A DNA stretch of 64,000 nt from Lunularia cruciata. Taxonomy: Eukaryota > Streptophyta > Marchantiopsida > Lunulariales > Lunulariaceae. Positions 10,774 to 21,783 of the stretch are shown here, one piece after another. The notes under the pieces are model-generated. The model did not search any database, was not told the DNA's origin, and worked only from the letters and a program-made list of their open reading frames with translations. The stretch covers positions 26,862,517 to 26,926,516 of the forward strand of contig OX419755.1 in the NCBI GenBank assembly GCA_948567375.1, written 5' to 3'. The first letter of the stretch is position 1, and each line of letters begins with the position of its first letter. The translations under genes were made by a program, and so were the position numbers.

Positions 10774-11254
10774 TGTAAAGGACCAAGGAGAGAAATAAGA
10801 GAATAGAAGATCACATTAGAACGCTTGAATGAGAGAAATTCTTAATGCCTAGCACAAGCTTGGGCTTTGGTATTTATAGGGAATGTACAAGCCTCTTGAG
10901 AAGCTTCCTAAGAGCCACGTTCTTAGAGTGCAAGCTAAACTAAGTGGGAAGCTTCTCAAGAAGCTTCCTTCTAGAAGCCACCAACTTGGCATGAAAGCTA
11001 AGCTAATTAGACGTGTCCTAAGAAGTTTCATTCTAGAAACCACTTACTTGGTGTGAAAATTAAGTTAATTAGGAAGCTTTCCAAGAAGTTTCCTCCTAGA
11101 AGTCACCACTTAGCATACACATTGCCCAATACTTAGAAGGTATGAAGTAGCTTCCTAGATGTTTCTAGAATATTCTTATAATTTTTGGCTAATTTGGTCC
11201 ATTTTCTACTTTATTAGTCTTGATTAATTCATCTATAAACTCCATATTGTTACA
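10774..11254 (-). repeat. 5' LTR of C1
   Basis: The 481 bp run from TGTAAAGGACC to CATATTGTTACA. Read on the minus strand it contains a CTATAAATACC TATA-like box (complement of GGTATTTATAG near 10870). Internal degenerate repeats of about 70 bp carry AGAAGCTTCC and TTGGCATG.CAAGCTAAGCTAA words. Such internal repeats are shared by all LTRs of this family. Confidence 0.85.
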
Positions 11255-11308
11255 ACTACATTGCATAACCCTAAGCCTATAACCATAAATGCATTATAAG
11301 GTCTAACA

Positions 11309-11979
11309 CTAGTCTCTTAATTGGTCTTGGTATCCATCCAGATCATCAAACACCCCCATGAGGCAAGCGACAATGTATATATACTCAAGTAAGAAACCAT
11401 AACTCCACATGTCTCTCAACAAATGCTCACAATCTTGCCTCGTGCTATTTGTCGAAATGAGTACCTCAAAATGAGTCACACAAAACTCCATGAACTCTCT
11501 AACACCAAGATGGGAGATATATCTTAAAGTACTTCTTGCTCTAAAGGGGATCCATCTATCCCTCTCTACCAATCTAGACCATTGGCCCAAGATACTATTA
11601 CTATCCCATATGATGTCTCTCAAACATCCAATATCCGAAACCAAGATCTTCCTTTTTTTTTGGTAGGCATAAACCAAGCAAAGAATAAACTCTCCTAACT
11701 CACTCATCCTCTATTGCAACATAGACAATCTAGAAGCTTCACTAGTGAGTGTTTCTCTCCTCTCCTTTAACCACTCAATCTCTTGGAAAATATGACTAAA
11801 AGGGAGCAAGATCATCCAAAGGTCAAGGTCTCCAAGCTATGATGTCTATACTATATGTCATCACACATGGCTCTCATCTAGGCACTCCATGCAAGTGAGC
11901 TTGTCTATACCTCTATAGATCTCATCTCTAATCTATGCTCAAGTCCATCTATATAAGTCTCTTCACTAATCATGTCAAG
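11309..11979 (-). pseudogene. X-minus, 3' part: unknown repeated protein-like sequence
   Basis: A 132-residue open frame (11707-11309) continues an upstream decayed frame (LKERRETLTSEASRLSM). It carries RARSTLRYISHLGVREFMEF and CVTHFEVLI. This matches KASTSLWYIPHPGMKEFMEY and CIAYFEVI in X-plus at about 52340-52425. I do not recognise the family. It may be a plant transposon-associated gene. The upstream continuation is displaced by element E, whose TCAAG target duplication ends at 11979. It is not expected to be functional. Confidence 0.6.
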
Positions 11980-12605
11980 TGTATTGTTCTGAGGATTGGA
12001 GAAACCCCAAGAGAAACATAAGAAAAGAAATACAAGAGAAACACAAAGCTTTAACCCTCAATACTTTGATGCCCCAAAGGAGCACCTTGTCTTTATTATA
12101 TAAGAAAGGAGGTCCATTTGAAGGGAGCTCCACCCTTGGATTAGATACATGGATTGGTGATATGCCAGCAAGGTCCACCCTTAGATTAGATGTATGGATT
12201 GGTGACATGTTGATCCTTGTCTTATTTGGTTGGTCAGACAAGTTTGACCAAAGAGAATCTTTGAGGAATCTTCTTGTAAGAAACTTTGATTAGCATGGGC
12301 GAGGTACCATTGGAAAGCTCTTAATGAGACAAGCAAGGGGGACAAGATAGTGCTATTTCTTTCAAAGAGGAAGAAAATCTTTCATTTTTCAAGACTTATT
12401 TCCTTTGTTTAGGACTCTAAAGTTGGCTCTAAAGTTTTTATGGTGTTTTTGGCTTCTGCTCTATTAGTAGAAGTACTATTTTGGTGACACCTCTCTCTTA
12501 TCTACTTAGACTATCATATATACCATAACTCAAGGTATTACTAAGCCCAAGTCCACATTTAGATAATATGTCTAGCTAATGGTATTACAAACCTCCCTCT
12601 TTTAA
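11980..12605 (-). repeat. 3' LTR of E plus polypurine tract
   Basis: The 610-bp LTR runs, on the minus strand, from TGTAATACCATTAGC to CCTCAGAACAATACA. It has a TATA-like box (complement of TTATTATATAAG near 12095). The polypurine tract TTAAAAGAGGGAGGTT (12590-12605) abuts the LTR start exactly as in D (48899-48915). Confidence 0.9.
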
Positions 12606-12679
12606 AATGCAACATCCTCATTCCACAACTATTGGTCAAAAGATTGCACTAACACCAATGCATGGGTCAAGTTAGCTAT

Positions 12680-13650
12680 TGGTTCCCACATTGCCTAATA
12701 CAATGGGTACCCTTTCCAATGTACAAGATACTTTTACACATGGATGGCAAGTACAAGAGATGTATTTCTAGAGAATGCTTTTGTCTTTGTATTCTTCTAT
12801 GCCATCAATGAGTGTTGGACAAGGTCTAACTTCTTGTATGGAAGGAAAGTGATGCGGCCGGGATGCATATCTATGTAATAAGGAAACATGGAACATTGGA
12901 TGGATCTTCATATGTGGCAATAGCTCAAGGTGATAGGCCATTGTGCCGATTTGATAGAGGATAGAAAAAAAGCCAATAAAATGAGGTCTAAGCTTATAAG
13001 GGCCAACTAATGTGAGGTTAGTTTTGGACAACCACACTTGATTGCCAATGTTAAACTCTATGTGCTGGTGATGTGCATCTACATATTATTTCTATTGATT
13101 TTTGGTGATTTGCAACCTATTCTTGGTGTTCTCTATACCTTCTTGGATTCTAGAAACAAAAGTGTTGACAATGTCAACTTTTGTAGCCATTGGGTGGATC
13201 TTTACCAAGCTAGAAGGTGTGAAAAAGTATTCTCTATACATGAGGAAGAATGGTGTGATCTATGTAGATGCATTCACTAAATTGCTATATGAAAATTCCA
13301 TTAGTGGAAGTAAGGTGTCCTACCTTTCTTGCTCTTCTAAGGTGAAGCCCGATAACATGTCCTTGATAGTGTGATTGGCCAACTCTATTTGTTGATAGAG
13401 TATTGTTTTTTGACAAAGTATTTATTTTTTTAACATAATAGCTAGCTTTGAACATACTCCATCACATTGTTACTCCTCTTGGGCCAATAATAATGGCATT
13501 TGATTTCATCCAAGGTCTTGTCTACTCCAACATGATCTATAATGGCAAAATCACAATATTCCACTAGGATGGTGGTTCTTAGGTCTAGGGCATCTGGGAT
13601 CCATAACTTGCCATCATAAAAGGTGAGTCCTTGGGTATTAGTTATGCCTT
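12680..13650 (-). pseudogene. Integrase with chromodomain (E)
   Basis: The HHCC zinc domain is at about 13440-13610 (GVDKTLDEIKCHYYWP). The end of the core is near 13200-13330 (ASTxITPFFLMY). The C-terminal domain open frame at 13037-12768 begins MWLSKTNLTLVGPYKLRPH and includes MKIHPMFHVSLLHRY. A chromodomain end, VHWKGYPLY*AMWEP, lies near 12680-12735. The Trp and KGYP residues are typical of chromovirus chromodomains, which recognise methylated H3. The core is the most decayed part. Confidence 0.85.
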
Positions 13651-13652
13651 TG

Positions 13653-14246
13653 TGTAATGCTCAGAGGACAAGAGAAGAGAGAAAACACAGATTGCACTCT
13701 CAAACATTTGATGCTCCAGGGAGCACCTTCTCTTTATTATATAGACAAAGAGGATCTCCTCCAAGGAAGCTCCACCCTAGGATTAGGGACACATATAGAT
13801 GACATGTCAGCAAGTTCCACCCTTGGATTACTTACTTGGATGGGTGACATGCCTGGTCTAGGTCCTATCTGGCTGGTCAAACAAGCTTTGACCAGAGGGA
13901 ATCTTTTAGAGAATCTTCCTATAGGAATCTCAGAATCACGTGAGTAAGGTACCGTTGGAAAGCTCTTAACAAGACAAAGCAGGAGGGAGGGAAGACCAGC
14001 CTTTCCTCTGTTGGGGGGGGGATCTGCACATTTTTGAGGCCTAATTCATCCGTTTAGGCCTCCAAAATTGCCTCCAAAATTGCCTTCAAAGATTTCAAGC
14101 ATATTTTGGTTCCTACTCTATTAGTAGAAGTCCCCTTTTGGTGATAATTCTATTTTATCTATTTTGACCATCATGTATAACATCATTCTAGATGTTACCA
14201 AACCAAATTTCACATCTAGATCATATGGCTAGCTCTTGGTATTACA
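13653..14246 (-). repeat. Solo LTR (D/E family) inside E, TSD CTTTG
   Basis: The 594-bp LTR starts TGTAATGCTCAGAGG and ends TTGGTATTACA. It is flanked by CTTTG at 13648-13652 and 14247-14251. It sits in the integrase region of E in the same orientation and is best read as a solo LTR left by LTR-LTR recombination. A run of nine G lies near 14020. Confidence 0.92.
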
Positions 14247-14251
14247 CTTTG

Positions 14252-16155
14252 GATGATTGAGTTCCTACAATCTATGGGTCAATCTTTGTAGTAATAAGAA
14301 TCCTTGGCCAAAATTCCAGTTTCATCTTGAAATCTACCACCTGATTTTTCATCATAGGGATTAGGATGAATGCATTTTCAAGGTGCTTCTTGCAATCCAC
14401 ATATGTTATTGTCATGTTAAGCCGTTATTTCCACTCTACCCAACAAATATATTGATGGGATAGATCTTTTTATATCTCAAGGTAGACTAGATATTTGTGG
14501 TTTATCTACACCACAAATGCCTTCTTGCTAAAATAGTGCTTCCAATGCTTGGTTGCAAGAACAATAGCAAACTCTTCTCATTTGGTGGTATGATGATAGT
14601 TGTTCTTTAGCAATAATAGCTTTTGAGAGAAATATGCAACTAGATGCCATCTATCATTCCATTCTTATTGTAGGACTACTCTTATTGCAATGTTTGATGC
14701 ATTTATTGCTAGCTTTATTTGATATTTTGGATCATACTATTTCAAGATTGGTCCATGTAGTAATGCATCTTTCAATTCATGAAAGGCCAATTCCTATGTG
14801 GTTCCCTATATCCACTTCTTTCCCTTGCCAAGTAGTGCCATTAGAGATTGTGTGACCTTAGAGAAGTCCTTGAAATTTTGATGATAGAACCCCATCAATC
14901 CAATGAAACTCTTGAGTTGAGTTTGATCTTTTAGAGCACTCCATTTCTAAATGGCCTCTATTTTATCTATTAACATTTGGATACCATTTTCACTTACTCT
15001 ATGCCCCAAGTAATCTACTTCAAACTTGCCAAACTCACACTTTGAGACTTTGGCATACAATTAGATTTTGGCATACTTTGGCATACCATAGGATTTGGAG
15101 GACTTCTTGTAGATGTTGCATGTGCTCCTTCATTGTCTTACTATAGACTAAGATATCATCAAGAAAATTGATAATAAACTTATCCAAATATGAACAAAAT
15201 ATATCATTCGTCAAACTCATGAAAGTGATTGGTGCATTGGTGAGGCCAAACATCATACCTAGGTACTCAAAGTGATCATACCTAGTTCAAAAGATAATTT
15301 TGTATACATCTTCCTTTGTGATTCTCATTTGGTTATAACCACTCCATAGATCAAGTTTGGTGAAGTGTTTTGCACCATTGAGTTGATCAAATAAGTCATC
15401 CATGCAAAGTAATGGGTATTTGTTCTTCACTATTTGTTGATTTAGGCCCCGATAGTCAATGCATATGCATATTGTATCATCTCTCTTCTTCAAAAACAAG
15501 ACAAGAGCACCATAAGGTGATAAGTTGGATTGGATAAAACTTTTCTATAACATATCCTTGATTTGAGCCTTGCACTCTTCCAACTCATGAGGTGATAGTC
15601 AATATGAGGCCTTACAAAGAAGTGTCTTCCCAAGAAGTATCTTGATTTTGTGATCTATTCTTGTTTTTGGTGGTAATCTTGAGGGTAAATCATCAAGAAA
15701 GACATCTTGAAATTCATTGACCATACCTTTCAAATTCTTAAGAATTTGTCCATCAAGTTGTGCACTCTAAACTTCTCTTATTAGATCCATGAAACATTTG
15801 TCTATCTTATTGATAGTTGTTGTATGTATTATATAAAGAGATAATTATTGCCTTTGTGAATTTTCTCTATCTCTAATGATCTTCCATTGGCTAGTTCTTA
15901 TTATTTTCTTTCTCTAATTGACAGTGGGGTTGTAGTGTTCCCTCCATGATATGTCTAAGATTGCATTGTAACAAGCTAATTTTATCACTTGCTACTCAAT
16001 TTCTTCTTGATACTCTTTTACAAAGAGTGTTACTTTTCTAGGTAATGACTCAATCTGACCATTAGGTAACTTTACTTCTTCATTTTCATCCTTCTTTGGT
16101 TCCATCTCCAACCTTATTGCAATAGAGCAAGACAAGAAATTCTTTATTGCCCTAA
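14252..16155 (-). pseudogene. RNase H, reverse transcriptase and C-terminal protease half (E)
   Basis: RT is well recognisable. CIDYRGLNQQIVKNKYPL, DDLFDQLNGAKHFTKLDLWSGYNQ lie in 15499-15287. [13 protein letters not shown] and the catalytic FLDDILVYS lie in 15256-15035. RNase H is downstream (about 14252-14900). Towards 16155, protease-side text SIAIRLEMEPKKDENEEV matches D at about 45827-45878. That sequence was joined to the half at 16629 before the solo LTR inserted. Confidence 0.85.
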
Positions 16156-16628
16156 TGTAACAATATGGAGTTTAATGATGAGTTAGTCAAGGCTAATGAA
16201 GTAGAAGGCAAATTAGCCTAGAATATTCTAAAAGTATCTATGAAGCTACTTTGTACCTTCCAAGTATTGGATAATGTGTATGCCAAGTGGCAACTTTTAA
16301 GAAGAAGCTTCTAGAGAAGATTACTGACTAGCTTAGCTTGCACTCCAAGTAAGTAGCTTCTCTTTGGAAGCTTCTAACTAGCTTAGCTTGTATGCCAAGT
16401 AGGTGGCTTCTAGAAAGAAGCCTCCCGGTTAATTTTACTTGCACTCCAAGAAGGTGGTTTTAGGAAGCTTCTTGCGAAGCTTCTCAAGAGCCTTGTATAC
16501 TCCCTATAAATACCAAAGCCCAAGCTCATGCTAGGCATTTGGAGTTTTCCTCATGCAAGTATCCCAATGTAGTCTTCCACTCTAGTCTTCCATCCTCTTA
16601 TATCTCTCCTTAGTCTTGGTCTTTTACA
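16156..16628 (+). repeat. Solo LTR (C family) in the protease region of E
   Basis: The 473 bp run from TGTAACAATATGG to CTTTTACA in plus orientation, with CCTATAAATACC near 16503 as TATA box. The flanks CCTAA (16151-16155) and CCTAG (16629-16633) agree at 4 of 5 bases, a decayed target duplication. The protease frame, interrupted after VLIDP, resumes on the other side. Confidence 0.88.
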
Positions 16629-17656
16629 CCTAGGGTCTATCAATACTCTCATCTTATTGCCTTTTAGGATTCCATTTACAAAAATCAGTTGTCTATTTGT
16701 CTTCCTCAACCTTTGCACACTTTTCCTCTTCCTCCCCTCACTTTTACTTCCCTCCATTGGGGCAATAAGGCAATGAGGTACATTTATTGGTGATCTTTTT
16801 TTTCCAATGTGATTTTAGCATCTTTCTCTTCAAATTTTCTTTCCAAGTTGTTCAAAAGTTGCTTGTATGGAGGCCGAGTGCCTCTAGGAAGGCAAGCATG
16901 ACAATTGATGGCTATGGCCCAACTTGGCTGCAATTATAACAACATCATTGTTTTGCTTAAGCCCCTTCTCCTTGTGTGACTCCATCTTTCCTTTCTTTGA
17001 CCTATCCCCGTTCTCCTTGGAGCTGTCATGCTCCTTGGTCTTGAAACCAAATATTGCCTAGTTCTATAAGAATTGGTCCACCAAAGTGCAGTGTTTCAGC
17101 TTGATAGTGTTGAGTTAGGACTATCTCTCCACCTCCTCCAAGAGCTCTTGGCTATCAATGGTTATCACTCATTGATAATATTCCTCATCAAAATTGTGAA
17201 TTACAAAATCCCTAAACATCACCTTTGGTCTAATTGCATAAGAGATTTCTGCTTGAGTATTGAAAGGGAGAGGATGTGGTATATTCAGATCTATTGCATC
17301 ATAAAACAATTTAAATTTTCAAATTCCACTCTTTATTATATATCACCATAGGTAGAATCATCAAGTTTGGTGAATTCATTATGTCCATGAACTATACTCC
17401 AAAATTATAAATGAGATATACTCTCACATGCTCATATTGGATGTTCATAATTTTGACATGAAATAGATTCAAAAATAGATATTAAGGTGCAAGAAATTTT
17501 CCTCCAAGAGAATCCATCCCATGCTCTCTCTAAAACACCCCCAATCTATCAATTGCACTATGTTTCCTTCCCTCAAAATTACTTGATCTTATTGGTCTAT
17601 GTTCTTCCAAAAAGGGTGATCCACTCTCTTGGATTAAAACACCTACTCTAATACCA
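16629..17656 (-). pseudogene. N-terminal protease half, zinc knuckle, gag and primer site (E)
   Basis: KTNRQLIFVNGIL...MRVLIDP (16757-16629) is the protease N-terminal half and its active-site Asp, with Pro where Ser/Thr is expected. A CYNCSQVGH knuckle lies near 16890-16930, with a 1-nt frame break relative to D. Gag is degenerate to about 17450. The complement of the primer site (ACTCTAATACCA, 17645-17656) ends 1 bp before the LTR. It matches the initiator-Met tRNA type, TGGTATTAGAGT. Confidence 0.75.
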
Positions 17657-17657
17657 T

Positions 17658-18244
17658 TATAATGTTCCAAAGACAAGAGAAACCCAAGAAAAACACAAGA
17701 GAAACATAAGGCTTCAACCCTCAATACTCTAATATCACAAAGAATCACCTTGTCTTTATTATATAACAAAGAGGATCCACTCAAGGAGAGCTCCATTCTT
17801 AGATCAGATACATGGATTTGTGACATGTCAATAAGCTCCATGTTTAGATTAGTTGTATGGATCAATGACATATTGATCCTCATCCTATTTGGTTGGTCAA
17901 ACAAGTTTAACCAAATAGAATCTTTGGGGAATTTTCTTGTAGGAAGCTCAAAATAGCATAAGTGATGTATGATTGGAGAGCTCTTGATGAGATAAATAAA
18001 GGTAATGCCTTTTCTCTTTAGGGAGGTGAGAATTTTTGATTTTTTGAGGCCTAATTTCTCCAATTAGGTCTCTACAATTGACTTTGAAATTTTTAGGGTG
18101 TTTTTAGCCTCTACTCTATTAGTAGAAATATTCTTTTGGTGGCACTTCTGTTGGATATATTTAGACTATCACATATAACATCCCTCAAGATATTACCAAG
18201 CCAATTTCCACTACTAGATAATATATCTAGTTAATGATATAACA
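17658..18244 (-). repeat. 5' LTR of E
   Basis: The 587 bp run from TATAATGTTCC (decayed TGTAAT) to GATATAACA (decayed GGTATTACA), followed directly by the TCAAG duplication. TTATTATATAAC near 17756 is the TATA box on the minus strand. Confidence 0.9.
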
Positions 18245-19106
18245 TCAAGCCTCTACGTTTAGGTCTCCTCATGCATAGCAAACTCTCCTTGAGATCATCT
18301 CAATGGGTACTCTTAAGAAAAGGGCCCTTGTATCCTCATTAGCCCTCTTTAAAGATGTCCTTGCCTTGACCAACTTAACCTAAGATCTCACCAACCCAAG
18401 AGCTCCAACTCTCCCATGGAGAGTTGGAGCTCTTGACAATAGTTATGTATCTATAACCTATAAGCATCCACCACTATTGTCTCCTAGCTTTGAGCTCATT
18501 GAATGCACTCATCAAATCATCTCTCACCAAAGTCATAAATAAACTCTCTCTCTCTCTCTCTCAATTTGCTCTTGGTCTCTCCTTTGCAACTCCCTCTTCC
18601 TCTCTCCCAAGCCTCCCAAAGAACACTCTCTCCCTCTCCTCTAGGCATCCCATGGCACTCTCTCTCTTTCTCTCTCTCTCTACAAGGGCAAACTCTCTCT
18701 TAGCAAGAGCTCTCTCTCTCCTCCAAGTCCCTCTATGAATCTCAAGCCAATTGCTCCCTCTCACTAGAGTCTACAACTCTAGCACTAACATCCAAAATCA
18801 CATTTATATCACTCTTTCTCCACACTCTAGAGCTATGTGTGGGAGTGGGTGGTACCTTGTGTATGGGTAATTGAAACTCTAGAGGAATTCTCTCCTTGCA
18901 CCAAGAATGACTTTCTAGTTGTCAATGGAACATCCTCTACATGGGACTCTACCAACATGGGTTCAATCTCATGCTCCTTGGACTCCATCTCCCTAGTTCC
19001 CCAAATCTTCTTTCCAAGTCCCATGCTCTCTCCAAACAATGAAGAAAGAAATAGAGAAGAAAGCTAATCCATTTGTATAGGAGAAGGAGGTAAGGTAGAA
19101 CGTTAT
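18245..19106 (-). pseudogene. X-minus, middle part: coiled-coil coding remnant and GA-rich tract
   Basis: This piece lies between E and C2. Minus-strand frames give a charged segment with GLGKKIW and EIEPMLVESHVEDVPL (19039-18833), then a highly charged helix-prone stretch ERALAKREFALVERERKRES (18764-18561) from GA-rich DNA, then LVKARTSLKRANEDTRALF near 18300-18380. X-plus has a comparable charged coiled-coil region at about 50590-50900. I do not recognise the protein. The CT/GA microsatellite at 18540-18560 and 18660-18725 is part of it. Confidence 0.5.
18398..18434. repeat. Perfect 17-bp inverted repeat with 3-nt loop
   Basis: AAGAGCTCCAACTCTCC (18398-18414), loop CAT, then its exact reverse complement (18418-18434). 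It lies in the X-minus remnant. It could be a foldback created by repair; no function is visible. Confidence 0.9.
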
Positions 19107-20068
19107 TGTAAAAGACCAAGGAGAGAAATAGGAGAATGGAAGATCAAAGTGAAAGATCATATTGAGACTCTTGAATGAAGGAAACTCCAAATGCCTAGCA
19201 TAAACTTAGGCTTTGTTATTTATAGGGAAGCATACAAGGCTCTTGAGAAGCTTCCTAAAAGTTGCTTTCTTAGAGCGTAAGCCAAGCTAATTGTGACAAC
19301 CCAACAAATACCACTTTTGCGGTAATCAGGTAAGTAAAGTTTGTTCCCATAGAGATACAATTTAGAAATGTCCAAATACAAAGTCAAATGTAGTCATGCT
19401 TGATTTTTTCTTTAATCTCTCAAGTAGCAACTACACCTAGAAGAGAGTAACAAGCACTAACTCGCATTCTCATCACAACAATTTGTCACCTATAATCACA
19501 ACTTCATCAAATCTTTCCAAACAATCTTGATTGTGATAATTCAAATTCTCTTGAAAATGGCACTTTGCTGCAAAATGACTTTGCCTCATAATTGTGTTCC
19601 ACCCTTCTATTGAAGGCACAACTTCCTTGATCAAAATTGCTTTACATCAACTTTTCATTGCACTTACAATTGTAGAATATTACCAACACTACAATTCCTC
19701 TCAGATCTATCAAGGTATTGCTCCGATTGCACTTCACTCATGATCAAACACACAAAATGAAGATTAAAGCTATGGAATCCAACACCCAACAAACACACTG
19801 ACTTGCACTTTGGAATTCTCCACACACTCACAATGTTGATATTCAAAATCAAGCTCAAGCGATGAGCATTGAAATCAGCACTTTGCTTTATCTATCTTCA
19901 GAAATTATGAATACTGAACAACATTTTACTATGAATGCCTCTTTTAAATAGGTAGAGCACTTGACATTTACTAACAACTATGCCATTTCCTAACAACTCT
20001 TCCTACCTACAGATCCAAAATGACAATGCACCTCTTCATATTTGCCTTTTCAAATCTCAAAATTGTTA

Positions 20069-21357
20069 CTATTCCGATACCTCTTCCTCGGCTTCTAATC
20101 CCAAAGTAACCTCACATACTACTCTATCCTTGGGTTTCACATCTACTAATTCTTCTATCAATTCTAACACTTCTTCCTCCTGATCTACAATTCCTATCAT
20201 AGTTAACACTTCTACTTCTTTATCTTTTGACCCACTCTTCTCTAATATCTCCAATGGTAACTCCAAAGATATTTGTACTCCTATCTCATCTACTTTGGGC
20301 TTTGCTCTTACATCTTTCCAAAGTTTATCTATCTCTAACTTAACCAAATCTAATCTGATTGTGATATTGTCTTCCACTTCCAATATCTTCCTATCTACAC
20401 AAGCTCTGAGATTGATTAATAATGAATTCAAATCTTTATCGTTCATAGATCTCCTCTGCATCTCTTGCACCAAAAAATTCAACTTGTGCAATCTCGTTTC
20501 CTCAATCTGCACATTGGCTTCCATACTTAGCATCGCATTCATCCTCATTACAATCTCCTTCAATGGCTTGAATCTCATCCTTCTCTCACATTCTCGATCC
20601 GCCAGCCAATCTTCCCTATACATTGCCAGTTCTGCTTCAAATTTGGCTTTCACCATCTCTTTCTCCTTCTCCTTCTCTTTTTGAACAATCGTCTCTTCCA
20701 GATTACCCAATAACTCCTGCAATCTCTCTTCTTCTCTATACCTCATTGTCAACTCTCTTTGCTAGAGCTGCTTCTTCTCTTCTACATTCTCCATCACTCT
20801 ATTGAGCTCTTGCTCCTTCTCTACTACTCTTGCCATAGCATGGATGATTTCTAATCGGGAATTAGCAATTTTTTGTTTCAAGATTTCATACTCAGCTATT
20901 TGTCTTTCCTTTGCTATGACATTCTGCTCTATTACTTGCTCTTTACTTCCCACTTCCTTCTTTAAATTTTTAAATTTTTAATTACTTGGTTTTGTACTAC
21001 TGCATCTACTCGTAGCACTTCCCTCCACTCCTCACCTTGGGTTATGCTCTCCTTGAACTCCAAGTTCTCTTTCTCTAATCTTACCAACACCTACAGCATA
21101 GTCTTCACCTCTGGACATTACAACTACATGTCTTTCTTCTTCTCCTCTAACTTCACTAACAAAGGGCATACAACATCCCACAGATACTCTACTCCTTTGC
21201 TATGTTTTACCTTGACTTGCGGGCTTTTCTCCTTCTTTGCTTCTTCTTCATTGGACACTCTTCTTCTTAGCCGTAGTCGCCTTATGAAGATGGATTCTTT
21301 GCTCCCCAAACTTCCACTCTCCACCTCTCTTCTTCTACTTGGTCCCGCCTCATACAT
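20069..21357 (-). pseudogene. Coiled-coil protein of insertion F
   Basis: The best-preserved frame is 227 residues (20752-20069), rich in Glu and Lys with heptad-like runs. The same frame continues upstream across a single TAG (20762-20764) to about 20953. A 1-nt shift in an A/T run near 20965-20985 then joins it to VLVRLEKENLEFKE and on to a frame starting at 21357 (MYEAGPSRRREVE). The whole reads as one long coiled-coil protein of about 400 residues with few lesions, the youngest-looking coding sequence in the window. There is no enzymatic motif. A structural, gag-like or scaffold role is conjecture. Confidence 0.6.
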
Positions 21358-21783
21358 TGCCTTCCTTCTAGAATGGACTCATCTTTGAATGGTCACCATC
21401 TTCTCCTCCTTCTTTGGAACTTTGTCTTCTTGTCTCGGGTTACATTCTTCTGCTATTTCTAGCTTTTCTTCTTCCTCCTTTGGTACCGGCTTTGTCTCTA
21501 CGCCATCTTCACTCTCACTACTTCACCACTTTGCAACATGAGTTTTGGTACTTCCTCCTTCTTTGAGTCTTTTGACTTGTACTTGGCTTTGCCTTCTGAT
21601 TCTTCACCTGACAACACGTTTACCACTAGGTCTTTCCTTGGGTTTACCTTTCTGGTCTTCCGAGGTATTGTCACCGCTACTTCTTCTTCTTCTTCTTCTC
21701 ATCGACTCCTCTTCTTCAACTTTGGAGTATTCATCTTCAACCGCATGCTCTACCTTGTCTACGCGTAGTACTTGTCACTACTT

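Larger units (their letters stand above)
6145..11254 (-). mobile_element. Element C1: Ty3/gypsy chromovirus, degenerate
   Basis: On the minus strand the order is 5' LTR (10774-11254), a decayed primer site near 10613-10627, gag with a CCHC knuckle, protease, RT, RNase H, integrase with chromodomain, polypurine tract and a 3' LTR of which only the last 120 bp remain. The same family recurs as C2 (19107-28631) and as solo LTRs at 16156-16628 and 63041-63403. LTR ends are TGTAA...TTACA. Every domain has stops or frameshifts. The 3' LTR truncation against element A prevents a target-duplication test. Confidence 0.9.
11980..18244 (-). mobile_element. Element E: complete but decayed chromovirus with TSD TCAAG
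   Basis: Both LTRs are present (11980-12589 and 17658-18244). They are flanked by TCAAG at 11975-11979 and 18245-18249, a perfect 5-bp target duplication. The minus-strand order is LTR, primer site, gag with zinc knuckle, protease, RT, RNase H, integrase, chromodomain, polypurine tract, LTR. Two solo LTRs interrupt it: one of its own family at 13653-14246 and one of the C family at 16156-16628. It inserted into X-minus. Family members in the window include D. Confidence 0.93.

Noticed and set aside
20295-20684. Plus-strand 129-codon frame in insertion F
   Set aside because: It mirrors the minus-strand coiled-coil frame. The minus frame is longer, extends across only one stop, and has heptad-like composition.
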